From Candidatus Avedoeria danica (lineage in GTDB: Bacteria > Chloroflexota > Anaerolineae > Epilineales > Epilineaceae), in assembly GCA_016703025.1 (NCBI GenBank), contig JADJCV010000004.1, forward strand, positions 682,001-746,000: a DNA stretch of 64,000 bases. Direction: 5' to 3'. Numbering within the stretch: position 1 is the stretch's first letter; each line of letters opens with the position of its first letter. The notes under the pieces are model-generated. The model was given only the letters and a program-made list of their open reading frames with translations, had not been told where the DNA came from and searched no databases. Of the stretch, positions 47,731 to 56,459 are shown piece by piece. A program made the translations under genes and the position numbers.

Positions 47731-49728
47731 CTACGGCTGCTTGGACAGCCCGTAGTAGTACTCCTCGGGGATCAGCGGGTTGGCGAACCAGCCCTTCAGC
47801 TCCTTGCGTTGGTAGTGGCGGCCGGTGGCCTGGAAGAGGAAGATGTCGATCGCGTTGTCGTACGCCTGCTGCTGGAGCTGGCTATAGATGTCGGCGCGCT
47901 TGACCGGGTCCGCCTCGCTGAGGCCCTGGTCGATCAGCGCGTCAAAGCCGGCCTGCATGTCCTCCGGGAAGCTCTGCGCGCGGCCGTAGGCACCGGCGCT
48001 GTGCATGAACGGGTGGACCCAGTTGGAGGCGTCCATGTAGTCGGCCGACCAGCCCGAGATCGAGATCGGCAGCTGCTCGAGGCGGCGCGCCTCGAGGAAC
48101 GTGGCCCACTCCAGCGACTGGACCTCGATGACGTACTTGTCGCTGACGGTGGCGATATTGGCCGCCAGGATCTCGGCCGCCGTGCGGCGCGACTCGTTGC
48201 CCTCGTTGTAGGCCAGCGTCATCTTGAAGCCCTTCTCGCCGACCTGGCCGCCCCAGGCCTTGGCCAGGTGCTCGCCGCACTTCTCGGGGTCGAGCATGTA
48301 GACGGGCGAGGTGTCGCTGAAGCCCGCGAGGCCCGCGATGATCGGCCCGCGTGCCTGCACGGCCTCGCCCTGCAGCCCGTCGCGGATCATCGTCTCCCAG
48401 TCGAAGCAGTAGTTGAAGCCCTGGCGGACATCGAGGTCCGTGAAGAAGTCCGGCGGGATGCCGTCACCGAGCTGCCCGGAGCCGATGAACGGGCTGTCCT
48501 TGGCGATGTCGAACGTGAACATCGCCGCCGTCATGGACGCCAGCGGGTAGCCGACGAACACCTGCAGGATGCCGTCGGCCGCGCCGGGCGTGGAGGGCGC
48601 CATCGCGTCGCCGCCGTTGTACGTCACGCCGACCATCGGCTCGACGGCCGTCACCTGGTCGCGCGGCACGTCGACGATGTCCGCCTCGCCGGCCTGGAGC
48701 TTGGCCAGGCGCGTCGGCCACTCATCCACCTTCTGGAACACGACGCGCTTGAGGGCCGGCGGACCCGACGGGCCGCCCTCCCACATGGGCTCCGTGCGCC
48801 AGTAGGACTCGTTGGCCACCAGGACGATCTCCTGGCCGTGCTTCCAGCTCTCGAGCTTGTAGGGACCGGTGCCGTTCGCCTGCTCGAAGAGCTTCGACTC
48901 CTGGGCGTCGGGACCGTTCCACGCCGTCCAGCTGGCCTCGCCGGCGTCGTTCTTGCACTTCCCGTCCCAGTCGCCCTGCTCGACCATCCACTCCTGGTCC
49001 ATCGCCCCGCCCCACGGCTGGGCGAGGAGCTGCATGAACCACGGCGTGGCGGTCTTCAGCTTGATCGTCACGGTCTTGGCGGCGTCGTCGGCGGTGACGG
49101 CGGCCATGATCTCCTCGCAGAGCGCGATGGACACGTCGGCCGGCACGTCGGCCAGCGTCGCGCCCTCCTTGGTGACGTTCGCGCGCTCGAGGGCCTCGCC
49201 CATGAGCGAGCTCGTGCCGAGGACGGGCTCGAGGTAGAGCGCCATCGGCCCGTCGACGCGGTCCTGGAGCATCGCCCGCTGCAAGCTGTAGGCGATGTCG
49301 TGCGGCTCGAGCGTGCCGCCGGCGTGGAAGGTGACGCCGTCGCGGATGTTGAAGGTGTAGGTCAGGCCGTCCTCGGATGTCTGCCATTCCGTGGCGAGGA
49401 CCGGGATGAACTCGTCGTACTTCTCGCGGTTGTAGAAGACGAGGCTGTCATAGAGGTTCATCTCGAACATCGAGCCCGTCGTCTCGTACGTCCAGGCCGG
49501 GTCGAGGCTCTCCGGCTCGCCGATGCTGACGTGCACGAGCGTGTCCGCCGGCACTTTGGACGCGTTCGCGCCGCCGGCGTCCGTCGTCTCGGTGACGGCG
49601 GCCGTTGCCTCGCCGGCCGGCTGGCCGGAGTCGGCGCCCGGCTCGGCGGTGTCGCCGCAGGCGCCGACGCTGACGGCCAGCAGCAGCGCGGCTGCGGCCG
49701 CAATGGATGAGCGCAAGGGTGTGGTCAT
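47731..49728 (-). CDS. Extracellular solute-binding lipoprotein, family 5 (peptide/nickel type)
   Basis: 665 residues. AGGAGG lies 6 nt before ATG 49728. Signal peptide with lipobox VGAC (Cys24), an acidic Ala/Thr/Gly-rich tether, then the SBP_bac_5 fold: GEPESLDPAWTYETTGSMF, YTFNIRDGVTFHAGGTLEPH, DIAYSLQRAM, and the C-terminal YNEGNESRRTAAEILAANI and ISGWSADYMDASNWVHPFMH. Longer than the usual 500-550 residues. Delivers a ligand, most likely oligopeptides, to the two permeases. Confidence 0.93.
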   Translation of the reverse strand: MTTPLRSSIAAAAALLLAVSVGACGDTAEPGADSGQPAGEATAAVTETTDAGGANASKVPADTLVHVSIGEPESLDPAWTYETTGSMFEMNLYDSLVFYNREKYDEFIPVLATEWQTSEDGLTYTFNIRDGVTFHAGGTLEPHDIAYSLQRAMLQDRVDGPMALYLEPVLGTSSLMGEALERANVTKEGATLADVPADVSIALCEEIMAAVTADDAAKTVTIKLKTATPWFMQLLAQPWGGAMDQEWMVEQGDWDGKCKNDAGEASWTAWNGPDAQESKLFEQANGTGPYKLESWKHGQEIVLVANESYWRTEPMWEGGPSGPPALKRVVFQKVDEWPTRLAKLQAGEADIVDVPRDQVTAVEPMVGVTYNGGDAMAPSTPGAADGILQVFVGYPLASMTAAMFTFDIAKDSPFIGSGQLGDGIPPDFFTDLDVRQGFNYCFDWETMIRDGLQGEAVQARGPIIAGLAGFSDTSPVYMLDPEKCGEHLAKAWGGQVGEKGFKMTLAYNEGNESRRTAAEILAANIATVSDKYVIEVQSLEWATFLEARRLEQLPISISGWSADYMDASNWVHPFMHSAGAYGRAQSFPEDMQAGFDALIDQGLSEADPVKRADIYSQLQQQAYDNAIDIFLFQATGRHYQRKELKGWFANPLIPEEYYYGLSKQP

Positions 49729-49761
49729 GCAGTTCCTCCTCGGACAGTTGGGGTCAACGGG

Positions 49762-50484
49762 TTATACAGCGGCGGACGCCGACCCGTTCACCGGGGACGG
49801 CGCGGCCGAGAGAAGGTCGATGGTGCCGATAGAAGAGGCGCGGTCCGTGGCGACGGTCGGCGCGCCGTCGTCGTGACGATCCAACAGCCGCCCGAGCAGC
49901 ACGGCGCGGGCGCACGCCTCCGCCCGCTCGAGGCCGTCGTACGCATGCGCCAGGTCGCGGCCGATGACGACGATGCCGTGCCGTGGGATGAGGATGGCGG
50001 CGGCGAACGCGGCGATGCGCGCGCGGGCGAGGGCGGCGAAAGCGCGAACCGCCTCGACTTCGTCGATCGGGTCGTCGCCGTGGACGGCGGCGACCTCGAT
50101 GCGGCCGAGCATTTCGGCGGCCAGCGTCACGGGCGGGATCGCCCGGCCGGCCGCGGCGAACGCGAGGGCGTGGGGGGCGTGGGCGTGGACGACCGCGCCG
50201 GCCTCGGGCGCAGCCGCGTAGGCCGCCAAGTGCACGTGCAGGTCGCGCGACGGCTCGTTGTAGCCATCGATGCGCTTGCCGGCGAGGTCGAACCGGAGGA
50301 CGTCGCCGGGCGCGATATCCCAATGCCAGTGGTGACCGGCGTAGCGCGGCGTCATGTAGATGTCGTCGCCGTCCCGCACGCTGATGTTGCCGCCTGCGAC
50401 GTCCGTCATCCCGCGCGCCAGCATCGTCCGCCCGACCCGCGCGATGGCGCTGGTCGGTTTGTCGAGCACGGCGGGGGGTAGCAT
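49762..50484 (-). CDS. Class II aldolase/adducin family protein
   Basis: 240 residues from ATG 50484 (MLPPAVLDK). TDVAGGNISVRDGDDIYMTP is the phosphate-binding region; the Zn2+ site is VVHAHAPHALAF (two His), with IPRHGIVVIG supplying the third His. The catalytic acid in SSExxxH of fuculose-phosphate aldolases is Asp here (PSRDLHVHLAAY). Probably an L-fuculose/L-rhamnulose-phosphate aldolase-like enzyme. The binding-protein gene starts 33 nt downstream, so the two may be co-transcribed. Confidence 0.88.
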   Translation of the reverse strand: MLPPAVLDKPTSAIARVGRTMLARGMTDVAGGNISVRDGDDIYMTPRYAGHHWHWDIAPGDVLRFDLAGKRIDGYNEPSRDLHVHLAAYAAAPEAGAVVHAHAPHALAFAAAGRAIPPVTLAAEMLGRIEVAAVHGDDPIDEVEAVRAFAALARARIAAFAAAILIPRHGIVVIGRDLAHAYDGLERAEACARAVLLGRLLDRHDDGAPTVATDRASSIGTIDLLSAAPSPVNGSASAAV

Positions 50485-50543
50485 GGGGGCGATGATACCA
50501 CGCGGGTGGAGGGGGGCAAGGGGGGGGTGGGCGACGGCCTGTT

Positions 50544-50699
50544 GGCCCTCACCCTGCCTGCGCCCTGAACGGGCGCAGGCGGTCCCTCTCCCGTGCGGAC
50601 GCACAGGAGAGGGACGTTGGATCTTGGCGCTGTGCTTTGGTCACCGACACCCCCTCTCCCGTGCGTCAGCACGGGAGAGGGGGCAGGGGGGTGAGGGCC
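50544..50699. repeat. 156-bp MITE/REP-like element with imperfect terminal inverted repeats
   Basis: Left end GGCCCTCACCCTGCC (50544-50558) and right end GGCAGGGGGGTGAGGGCC (50682-50699) are inverted copies with a 3-nt indel. Inside are three hairpins: 50556-50580 (10-bp stem), 50582-50615 (15-bp stem, one mismatch) and 50650-50683 (15-bp perfect stem, loop GTCA). Hairpins two and three share CCCTCTCCCGTGC. It fills the divergent spacer between the aldolase and a glycosyltransferase gene. Confidence 0.65.
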
Positions 50700-50707
50700 T
50701 TAGGCCG

Positions 50708-50713
50708 TACAAT
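50708..50713 (+). promoter_or_regulatory. -10 element immediately before the glycosyltransferase ATG (leaderless?)
   Basis: TACAAT ends 6 nt before ATG 50720, so transcription would begin at or next to the start codon. No -35 is evident; the upstream DNA is the repeat element. Confidence 0.45.
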
Positions 50714-50719
50714 CCCCGC

Positions 50720-52500
50720 ATGCCCCACACCCTCACCCGCCGCCTCCCCATCGCCGCCGCGATCCTCGCCTTCCTGCTCCTCGGCGCCGCGTACGCCCGC
50801 ACCGTCCCGCCCTGGGAGGCGCCGGACGAACCGTGGCATGCGGCGTACGCGGTGGCGCTGGCGGACGGCCGCCTGCCGACGGCCGACGAGACGTACGAAC
50901 ACCATCACCCGCCGCTGGCCTACGGCTGGTACGCCCTGGGCATCCGGCTGGCCGGCATCGACGCGCTGCCGCTGGGCGAGGCGAACCCGCGCTACCCGTT
51001 CGCGGCGGCGGCGCTCAGCCATCCGCCGGGCGACCCGCTCGTCGGGCGCGTCGCGTTCCTTCGGACGTGGGGCGCGTTGTTGGCGGTGCTGGCGGTGCCG
51101 TTGACGTTCGCCGCGGCAAGGGTTGCGGGCTGGCGAGGCAGCGCGGCGGCGGCTCCGGCAGTGCTCACGGCCGTGTGGCCGCAGTTCGTCTTCACGGGCC
51201 ACACGATCAGCAACGATGGACTTGCGACGGTTGCGGGGGCGCTGCTGCTGTACGCGTTCGTGCGAGCGGTTGTCGCGCCTTCGCGTGCTGGGCAGGCGGG
51301 GCGATCCGCGCGCTTCGCGGCAAGCGCCGCGTTCCTCGGGGCTGCCGTGGCCGTCGGAACGAAGTTGAACGCGGCGGTGCTGGTGCCCGCGGGGGTTGCC
51401 GCGGCGATGATCGCCTCCGTCCGTCTCGGGCGACGGCGTGCGTCCGGCCTCGCAGTTGCTGTAGGTGCCATCGCCGGAACGATCACCGCTCTCGCCTTCC
51501 TTGCTCTCGCCGCGCCGACCGCGCTGCGCTCTCTTGCTGCCCAGGTGCTCGTCCGCAGCGCTCGCTCTGCCGTGGCGCTGCCGCCGGCGTTCGCGGCCGA
51601 TACGCTCACGAGCTTCTGGGCGCGCTTCGGCTGGGCCAACGTCGACGTCCCGCCGGTGCTGCTCGACCCGGTCGTCCTCGTCGCCGTCCTGGCCGCGGCA
51701 TGCCTGCCGCTCGCGGCGCATCGCCAACGCGCCGGCTTGCTGGCCGCGGCGACGATCATGGCCACGGCCGTGGCCGCGTTCGGCGTGAGCGCGCTGGCCG
51801 ATCCGCAGCCGCAGGGCCGCTTGTTGTTGCCGGCGCTGCCGGCCACGGCGCTGCTGCTCACGGCGGGCTGGGCGGCGCTGCCGGGCGGACGATGGCGCGC
51901 CGGGCTGGGCGCCACCGCGCTCGCCGTCGGCCTCGCGACGCACGCGGCGGCGCTGGCGGTCGTCTTGCCGCGCGCCTATCGCGATGTGGCGCCGGACCCA
52001 GGGGTGACGATCGTGCGCCATCTCCCCGCCGGGTGGCGCGTCGTGGCGACGGTCACCGAGGGCAAGCCGGCGGTGCAGGCTGCGGTGGCGCAGCTGGATG
52101 GGCTGCGGCGGATCGAGCTGCCGATGGTGGTGCAGGCGGCGGGGACGGTGCGGCTCATCGTCACGAACAGCAATGGTCGCGCAGTTGGGAGCGCGATGCT
52201 GCCGGTGGATGTCACGCGGGCGCGGCCGTGGTACGGGGAGGGCGGGCGCGGCCGGTGTGGGTGGGCGTGGACGTGGGGGGGGGCGAGCGGGGGAGCGAGG
52301 GGGTTGGGGGCGAGGGGGTTGGGGACGAGGGAGTTGCGGATGGGGACGGGTTCGAGCTGACGATCGAGGCGGCCGGTGGGGCGGCGGTGGCGTTGTGGGG
52401 CGGCGATGTGCCGGGTGGTGCGGCGCTGCGGAGCGATGCGTTGGCGGGGGGTGGGCCTGGCCCGATCGGCCTGCTGCGGATCGACGTGTACGGCCGCTGA
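50720..52500 (+). CDS. Integral membrane glycosyltransferase-like protein, frameshifted near the 3' end
   Basis: About 593 residues when a frameshift is bridged. N-terminal helix, then PPWEAPDEPWHAAYAVALAD and EHHHPPLAYGWYALG, the acidic first-loop pattern of GT39/DUF2142-like membrane proteins. About ten helices follow (WPQFVFTGHTISNDG, PQPQGRLLLPALPATALLL). The first frame ends with ARPWYGEGGRGR and runs to a stop at 52360. The downstream residues in another frame (RPVWVGVDVGGG, DGFELTIEAAGG, LLRIDVYGR) continue the protein to 52500, implying a base missing in the G-rich tract around 52235-52250. A degenerate copy of this last part at 56041 uses the same frame, which supports it as genuine coding sequence. 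Confidence 0.78.
52295..52339 (+). repeat. Three 15-bp units in the glycosyltransferase 3' end
   Basis: GCGAGGGGGTTGGGG at 52295 and 52310 and a diverged third unit at 52325. Encodes a repeating EGVG segment in the second frame. Confidence 0.8.
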
Positions 52501-52544
52501 CGGTTCGCGCGACTTGCGGCACCGGCGACGGTCGTAGGCTATGG

Positions 52545-53138
52545 TCATTCGTCGAGCTGCTGCTCCGGTGTGAACTTCAACTTGGCATAGACTTCGGCGA
52601 GCGCCAGCGTGCATCCGAGTGCGGTCAACTCGACGGAGCCGTCGGGTCCGCTTGCCTCGTGGAGCAGCCATCCCGACTCGCCGCGCGTGTACCACTCCAC
52701 GCGGCGACGGTCCTGGGACACCAGGATGTAGGTCCGAAGCGAGGGCAACGTGCGATAGCGGGCGAACTTCTCTCCCCGATCGTAGGCTTCGGTTGCCGGC
52801 GACAGCACCTCAATGATGACCGTGGGGTTCGTCAGCGTGTCGGCAGCGTTGTCCTCGAACGCCGGCTCGCCGCAGACAACGGTCACGTCCGGGTACGTGT
52901 AGAGCGCGCCTGCGGGCACGCTCACCCTGAGGTCGCTGCCATGCACTTCGCATGGTTGGCGCCGGAGGGCCGTGCGCAACTCGCCAATCAGGTTGGCGGC
53001 GATCAGGCTGTGCTCGTGGCTGGCGCCGGCCATGGCGACGATGACGCCGTCGATGTACTCGCTCTTGGATTCGGCGGAGCGCTCGAGGGCCAGGTAGTCG
53101 GCGGGGGAGTAGGGGAGGAGGGGGGATGGGATCGCCAT
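52545..53138 (-). CDS. Uma2 family (DUF820) endonuclease-like protein
   Basis: 197 residues. PYSPADYLALERSAESKSEY, HEHSLIAANL, the PD-(D/E)xK core YTYPDVTVVCGEP and NPTVIIEVLSPATEAYDRGE with KFARYRTLPSLRTYILVSQD. All are signatures of the Uma2/DUF820 family, abundant in cyanobacteria and Chloroflexota and predicted to be restriction-like nucleases of unknown role, often spread with mobile DNA. It sits directly beside the IS256 element. Confidence 0.9.
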   Translation of the reverse strand: MAIPSPLLPYSPADYLALERSAESKSEYIDGVIVAMAGASHEHSLIAANLIGELRTALRRQPCEVHGSDLRVSVPAGALYTYPDVTVVCGEPAFEDNAADTLTNPTVIIEVLSPATEAYDRGEKFARYRTLPSLRTYILVSQDRRRVEWYTRGESGWLLHEASGPDGSVELTALGCTLALAEVYAKLKFTPEQQLDE

Positions 53139-53337
53139 GGACTATCACCGTGTCTAGGCCGAGGGGACGGCTGGAAGCCTCCGCACAGAGTAGCACAGGA
53201 GCGGTAGCACTCCAGTGGATCGCGAGCGACTGAAGGAGCAGCTCGGGCGCGTTCCGGCGCGCCCGAAAGAGGGCGTCCGGAAAGTTGTGTAACCGGAAGG
53301 TGACGTAAGGTCGGAGGGAGAACGGTCTCCGGACGAT

Positions 53338-53381
53338 GGGGAACCGGGCCGGGGCGCTCATGCGCCCCGGCCCGGTTCCCC
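53338..53381. terminator. 20-bp perfect hairpin inside the IS, upstream of the transposase
   Basis: GGGGAACCGGGCCGGGGCGC (53338-53357), loop TCAT, exact complement (53362-53381). It lies between the left end and the transposase start. Probably insulates the transposase from transcription entering from outside, as IS elements commonly do. Confidence 0.7.
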
Positions 53382-53485
53382 ACCGCCCGGACTCTGGTGT
53401 AGGCTGGAGGTCCAGCAACGACCGGGGTCAGGGTGGCTCGAACCGTGAGCCGGCCGCGCAAGCGGCACAAGAAAGGACTCCCTTC

Positions 53486-54799
53486 GTGAGTGAAAAGACC
53501 CGACGCGAGAGCGTGGCGCAGGCCCGAGCCGCGCGGCTGGCCGAGGCCGTCGTGGAGGCGACGGCCGGGCGGCCGGGTGTGTCGATGCCATCGGCGGAAC
53601 GCGTGATGGCCGAGTTGGCAACGGCCAAGTCGGTCAACGACTTCTATGGCAAGGACGGGATCTTCGCCCGGCTGTTCGCCAAAACGATCGAGGAAATGCT
53701 CGAAGGCGAGATCACCGCTCATCTGGGCTACGAAGCACACGAGGTCGTGGGCCGGAACTCCGGCAACAGCCGCAACGGGCGCTATCGACGCACGCTCAAG
53801 ACCGAGGGCGGCGAGCAGACCATTGCCGTGCCCCGCGACCGCAACGGCTCCTTCGAGCCGCAGATCATCGGACCCTACCAGCGGCAGACCAACGAGATCG
53901 AGGAGAAGATCCTGGCGCTCTACGCCCGCGGCCAATCGGTGCGGGACATCCAGGACGTGCTTGAGGAGCTCTACGGCATCGACGTCGCCCCAACCACCAT
54001 CAGTGCCGTCACCGACAAGATCATGCCGCTGGTGAGTGCGTGGCAGACCCGGCCGCTGGCCGCGGTCTACCCCATCGTCTTCCTCGATGGCCTGCATATC
54101 AAGCTGCGGCGTGAGAACAACCGGGTCGAGACCGTCGTCGTCTACATCGTCTTTGCGATCGACACCGAAGGCCATCGCGACGTCCTGGGCCATTGGGTCA
54201 GCGACGGCGCCGAGGGTGCCAACTTCTGGCTGTCGGTCATCACCGACCTCCAGAGCCGGGGCGTCGAGGACATCCTCATCGCCTGCGTCGATGGTCTGGC
54301 CGGCTTCGATGAGGCCATCCGGGCCATCTTCCCAAAGGTCCGCCTTCAGCGTTGCGTGATCCACCAGATTCGGGCCAGCCTCCGCTACGTCACCTGGAAG
54401 GACTACAAAGCCTTCATCGCCGATCTCAAGACGGTCTACCGAGCTCCAACGCGGGACGAAGCAGAGCGCCAGCTCCTACGCCTCGAAGAGGTCTGGGGCA
54501 AGCGCTACCCTGCTGCCGTGCGCTCCTGGCTCACCCACTGGGAGGACCTGGCCACGTTCTTCGACTTCCCAGCCGAGATCCGCAGACTCATCTACACGAC
54601 CAATCGCATCGAGGCCTACAATCGCCAACTGCGAAAGGTGATCAAGACCAAGGGCTCCTTCCCGACCGCCGATGCCGCCAGGAAGCTCCTCTACTTGGCC
54701 CACATGAACATCTCCAAACGCTGGACCGGAGCCATCCAAGGCTGGCCCCTCGTCCTCAATCAGCTCGCCATCCGCTTCGATGACCGCCTACCCCTCTGA
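53486..54799 (+). CDS. IS256 family transposase
   Basis: 437 residues from GTG 53486, with AAAGGA about 9 nt upstream. MULE/IS256 DDE domain: VFLDGLHIKLRR (first Asp), IACVDGLAGFDEAI (second Asp) and YTTNRIEAYNRQLRKV (Glu), with KIMPLVSAWQTRPL and LQRCVIHQIRASLRYV between. The N-terminal part includes EGEITAHLGYEAHE and a helix-turn-helix-like ARGQSVRDIQDVLEELYG. All catalytic residues are present, so it is likely active. Confidence 0.96.
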   Translation: MSEKTRRESVAQARAARLAEAVVEATAGRPGVSMPSAERVMAELATAKSVNDFYGKDGIFARLFAKTIEEMLEGEITAHLGYEAHEVVGRNSGNSRNGRYRRTLKTEGGEQTIAVPRDRNGSFEPQIIGPYQRQTNEIEEKILALYARGQSVRDIQDVLEELYGIDVAPTTISAVTDKIMPLVSAWQTRPLAAVYPIVFLDGLHIKLRRENNRVETVVVYIVFAIDTEGHRDVLGHWVSDGAEGANFWLSVITDLQSRGVEDILIACVDGLAGFDEAIRAIFPKVRLQRCVIHQIRASLRYVTWKDYKAFIADLKTVYRAPTRDEAERQLLRLEEVWGKRYPAAVRSWLTHWEDLATFFDFPAEIRRLIYTTNRIEAYNRQLRKVIKTKGSFPTADAARKLLYLAHMNISKRWTGAIQGWPLVLNQLAIRFDDRLPL

Positions 54800-54850
54800 C
54801 CGGATGCCCGCTGGTTACACAAGATTCCGAACGCACCCGCCCGAAACTTC

Positions 54851-55000
54851 CTACAACGGGACCGTCACGCCGCCCAGCGGCAGCTCGGCATCGGCCAGCG
54901 CGGCAGCGATCATCACGCCGCCCAGCGGCAGTTCCGCGTCGGCCAGCGAGACGTCGGTGACTTCGGCACGCCCCTGCATCCAGTACGCTCGGGGAGCCAT
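54851..55000 (-). CDS. Possible small peptide with duplicated LADAELPLGGV segment
   Basis: 49 codons from ATG 55000 on the minus strand, just right of the IS. The peptide reads twice through LADAELPLGGV (encoded by the direct repeat at 54865-54948). It has no strong ribosome site, and it is antisense to the leader of the hydrolase gene. It may be a real short peptide or a chance frame across a repeat; no family is recognised. Confidence 0.25.
   Translation of the reverse strand: MAPRAYWMQGRAEVTDVSLADAELPLGGVMIAAALADAELPLGGVTVPL
54865..54948. repeat. 36-bp imperfect direct repeat, 48-bp period
   Basis: Copies at 54865-54900 and 54913-54948 differ at about 3 of 36 positions. Located between the IS256 element and the hydrolase gene. 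Confidence 0.85.
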
Positions 55001-55093
55001 TGACACCCGCTCATGATGAATGCACGACGCGTTCATTCCACATGGTTGCGACTGACCATTGCCCTGGACCTGCCAGCCGAGGAGGACGCCGGG

Positions 55094-55918
55094 ATGTCCG
55101 AACGCATGATCGAGACCGCCGTCGGCCGCCTCAAGGTTCGCGTCGAGGGTGACGCGCCGGACCGGGCGACCGCGGTGCTGTGGCACAGCCTGTTCGTCGA
55201 CGAGCGGCCCTGGGACCGGGTTGTGCCCGACCTCGCCCAGGACAGGCGGCTGGTCATCATCACCGGCCCGGGACACGGCGCCAGCGGCGACCCCGGCCGC
55301 CGCTACACCATGGAGGAGTGCGCCGAAGCCGCCGCCGCCGTGCTCCACGCCTGCGCCGTCACCGACCCGGTCGACTGGGTCGGCAACGCGTGGGGAGGCC
55401 ACGTCGGGCTCGTCCTGGCGGCGCGACGACCTGAGCTCGTCCGCACCCTTATCACCGCGGGCACGCCCGTCCAGTCCTACAAGCTGCCGGAGCGGCTGCA
55501 GATGCAACTGGGACTGCTGCCGCTCTACCGGCTCGTCGGACCGGTCGGCTTTCTCACCACCTCGGTCGTCGAGGCGCTGCTGTCGGAGTCGACCCGAGCC
55601 CACGACGCAGTCGCCACCGGTCTGGTGCGGGAGTGCTTCACGGGGTCCGACCGGGCACGTATGGCCAACGCGGTCGTGTCCATCTCGCTGAGGCGCGAGG
55701 ATCTCACCCCCCTGCTGGGCTCGGTGCACGCGCCCACCCTGTTCCTCACCGGCTCCGCGCACCCTGACTGGTCGCCCGAGCAGGCGCAGGCCGCGGCCGC
55801 CCGACTGCCCCAAGGATCCAGCGCCGTCGTGGACGACGCCGCCTACCTCCTGCCGCTCGAAGCACCGACCGCCTTCACCCGCTTGGTGCGCCAGTTCTGG
55901 GCGCATCCCAGCGCGTGA
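55094..55918 (+). CDS. Alpha/beta-hydrolase fold protein lacking nucleophile and catalytic His
   Basis: 274 residues. GAGGAGG 8 nt before ATG 55094 decides the start. Fold: VLWHSLFVDERPWDRVVPDL (oxyanion strand), VIITGPGHGASGDP, nucleophile elbow DWVGNAWGGHVGLVLA and cap domain. THFLTG-like TLFLTGSAHPDWSPEQ carries the acid. In the elbow the usual GNSWGG is GNAWGG, so the nucleophile Ser is Ala. Near the C-terminus the usual GHLLPLE is AYLLPLE, so the catalytic His is Tyr. A non-hydrolytic binding role, or loss of function, is likely. Context (IS256, Uma2) suggests acquisition by transfer. Confidence 0.85.
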   Translation: MSERMIETAVGRLKVRVEGDAPDRATAVLWHSLFVDERPWDRVVPDLAQDRRLVIITGPGHGASGDPGRRYTMEECAEAAAAVLHACAVTDPVDWVGNAWGGHVGLVLAARRPELVRTLITAGTPVQSYKLPERLQMQLGLLPLYRLVGPVGFLTTSVVEALLSESTRAHDAVATGLVRECFTGSDRARMANAVVSISLRREDLTPLLGSVHAPTLFLTGSAHPDWSPEQAQAAAARLPQGSSAVVDDAAYLLPLEAPTAFTRLVRQFWAHPSA

Positions 55919-56459
55919 GCGTTCGCAACCCGCTAGTTCTGACCGGCGCCAGCGCTTAGGCCTTGACCCACTCCACACGCGAATGGAACCGGCGCAGCGG
56001 TTTCCACATGACCCACCGGCGTCCAGGGGACGGAGCGGGGCGGCCGCGGCCGGAGTGGGTGGGGGGCGAGGTGCGAGGGATCGAGGGCCCGGGAGACGGG
56101 TTCATGCTGACGATCGAGGCGTCGGATGGGGCGGAAGCTGGGGCGGCGGTGGCGGTGCGGCGTGGACATTGCCTGGGGATCGCGCAGCTCGGGAGTTGGC
56201 CAACTCGTCATCCAAGGACTGTCAGCAACGGAGCTACAAGTCCGTAGAACAACGGGCGGCCGTTCTTGACATGACTTCAGTCTGGGATTCACAGTGTGCG
56301 ATAGCGCGCCGTACGTGATCGGCATCGCAGCCGGCGGGTGGTTGCCTCAGTTGTATGATCATCCCCACCACCGTCTTTGGCGACAATACGCAGCACCTTG
56401 TGTGCCAATCGCTTGCCCGCGACGTCATAGTCCGTGCAACGGCCAAGGACAGTACTATT
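55919..56459. other. Junction between GC-rich chromosome and lower-GC defence island
   Basis: About 540 nt without an intact gene. The left part contains a decayed copy of the glycosyltransferase 3' end (56041-56184). From about 56190 the base composition falls visibly towards the island. A 49-codon open frame at 56355-56504 on the plus strand overlaps the hydrolase end and was not accepted. Confidence 0.55.
56041..56184 (+). pseudogene. Decayed copy of the glycosyltransferase 3' end
   Basis: The frame reads RPRPEWVGGEV, then DGFMLTIEASDG and AAVAVRRG, matching RPVWVGVDV, DGFELTIEAAGG and AAVALWGG at the end of the gene at 50720. GACGGGTTC and CTGACGATCGAGGCG are identical in both. Only about 48 codons remain, with no start. 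Same orientation as the source. Confidence 0.65.

Larger units (their letters stand above)
53269..54837 (+). mobile_element. Complete IS256-family insertion sequence (1569 bp)
   Basis: Imperfect terminal inverted repeats: left GCGTCCGGAAAGTTGTGTAA (from 53273) and, on the other strand at the right end, GCGTTCGGAATCTTGTGTAA. A 9-bp target duplication CGCCCGAAA flanks it at 53260-53268 and 54838-54846; 8-9 bp is the IS256 norm. The intact TSD points to a fairly recent insertion. It holds one intact transposase gene and a strong hairpin upstream of it. Confidence 0.93.

Noticed and set aside
53003..54364. Minus-strand frame opposite the IS256 transposase, fused to the start of the Uma2 frame
   Set aside because: It crosses the IS end and hairpin and is antisense to a complete transposase.
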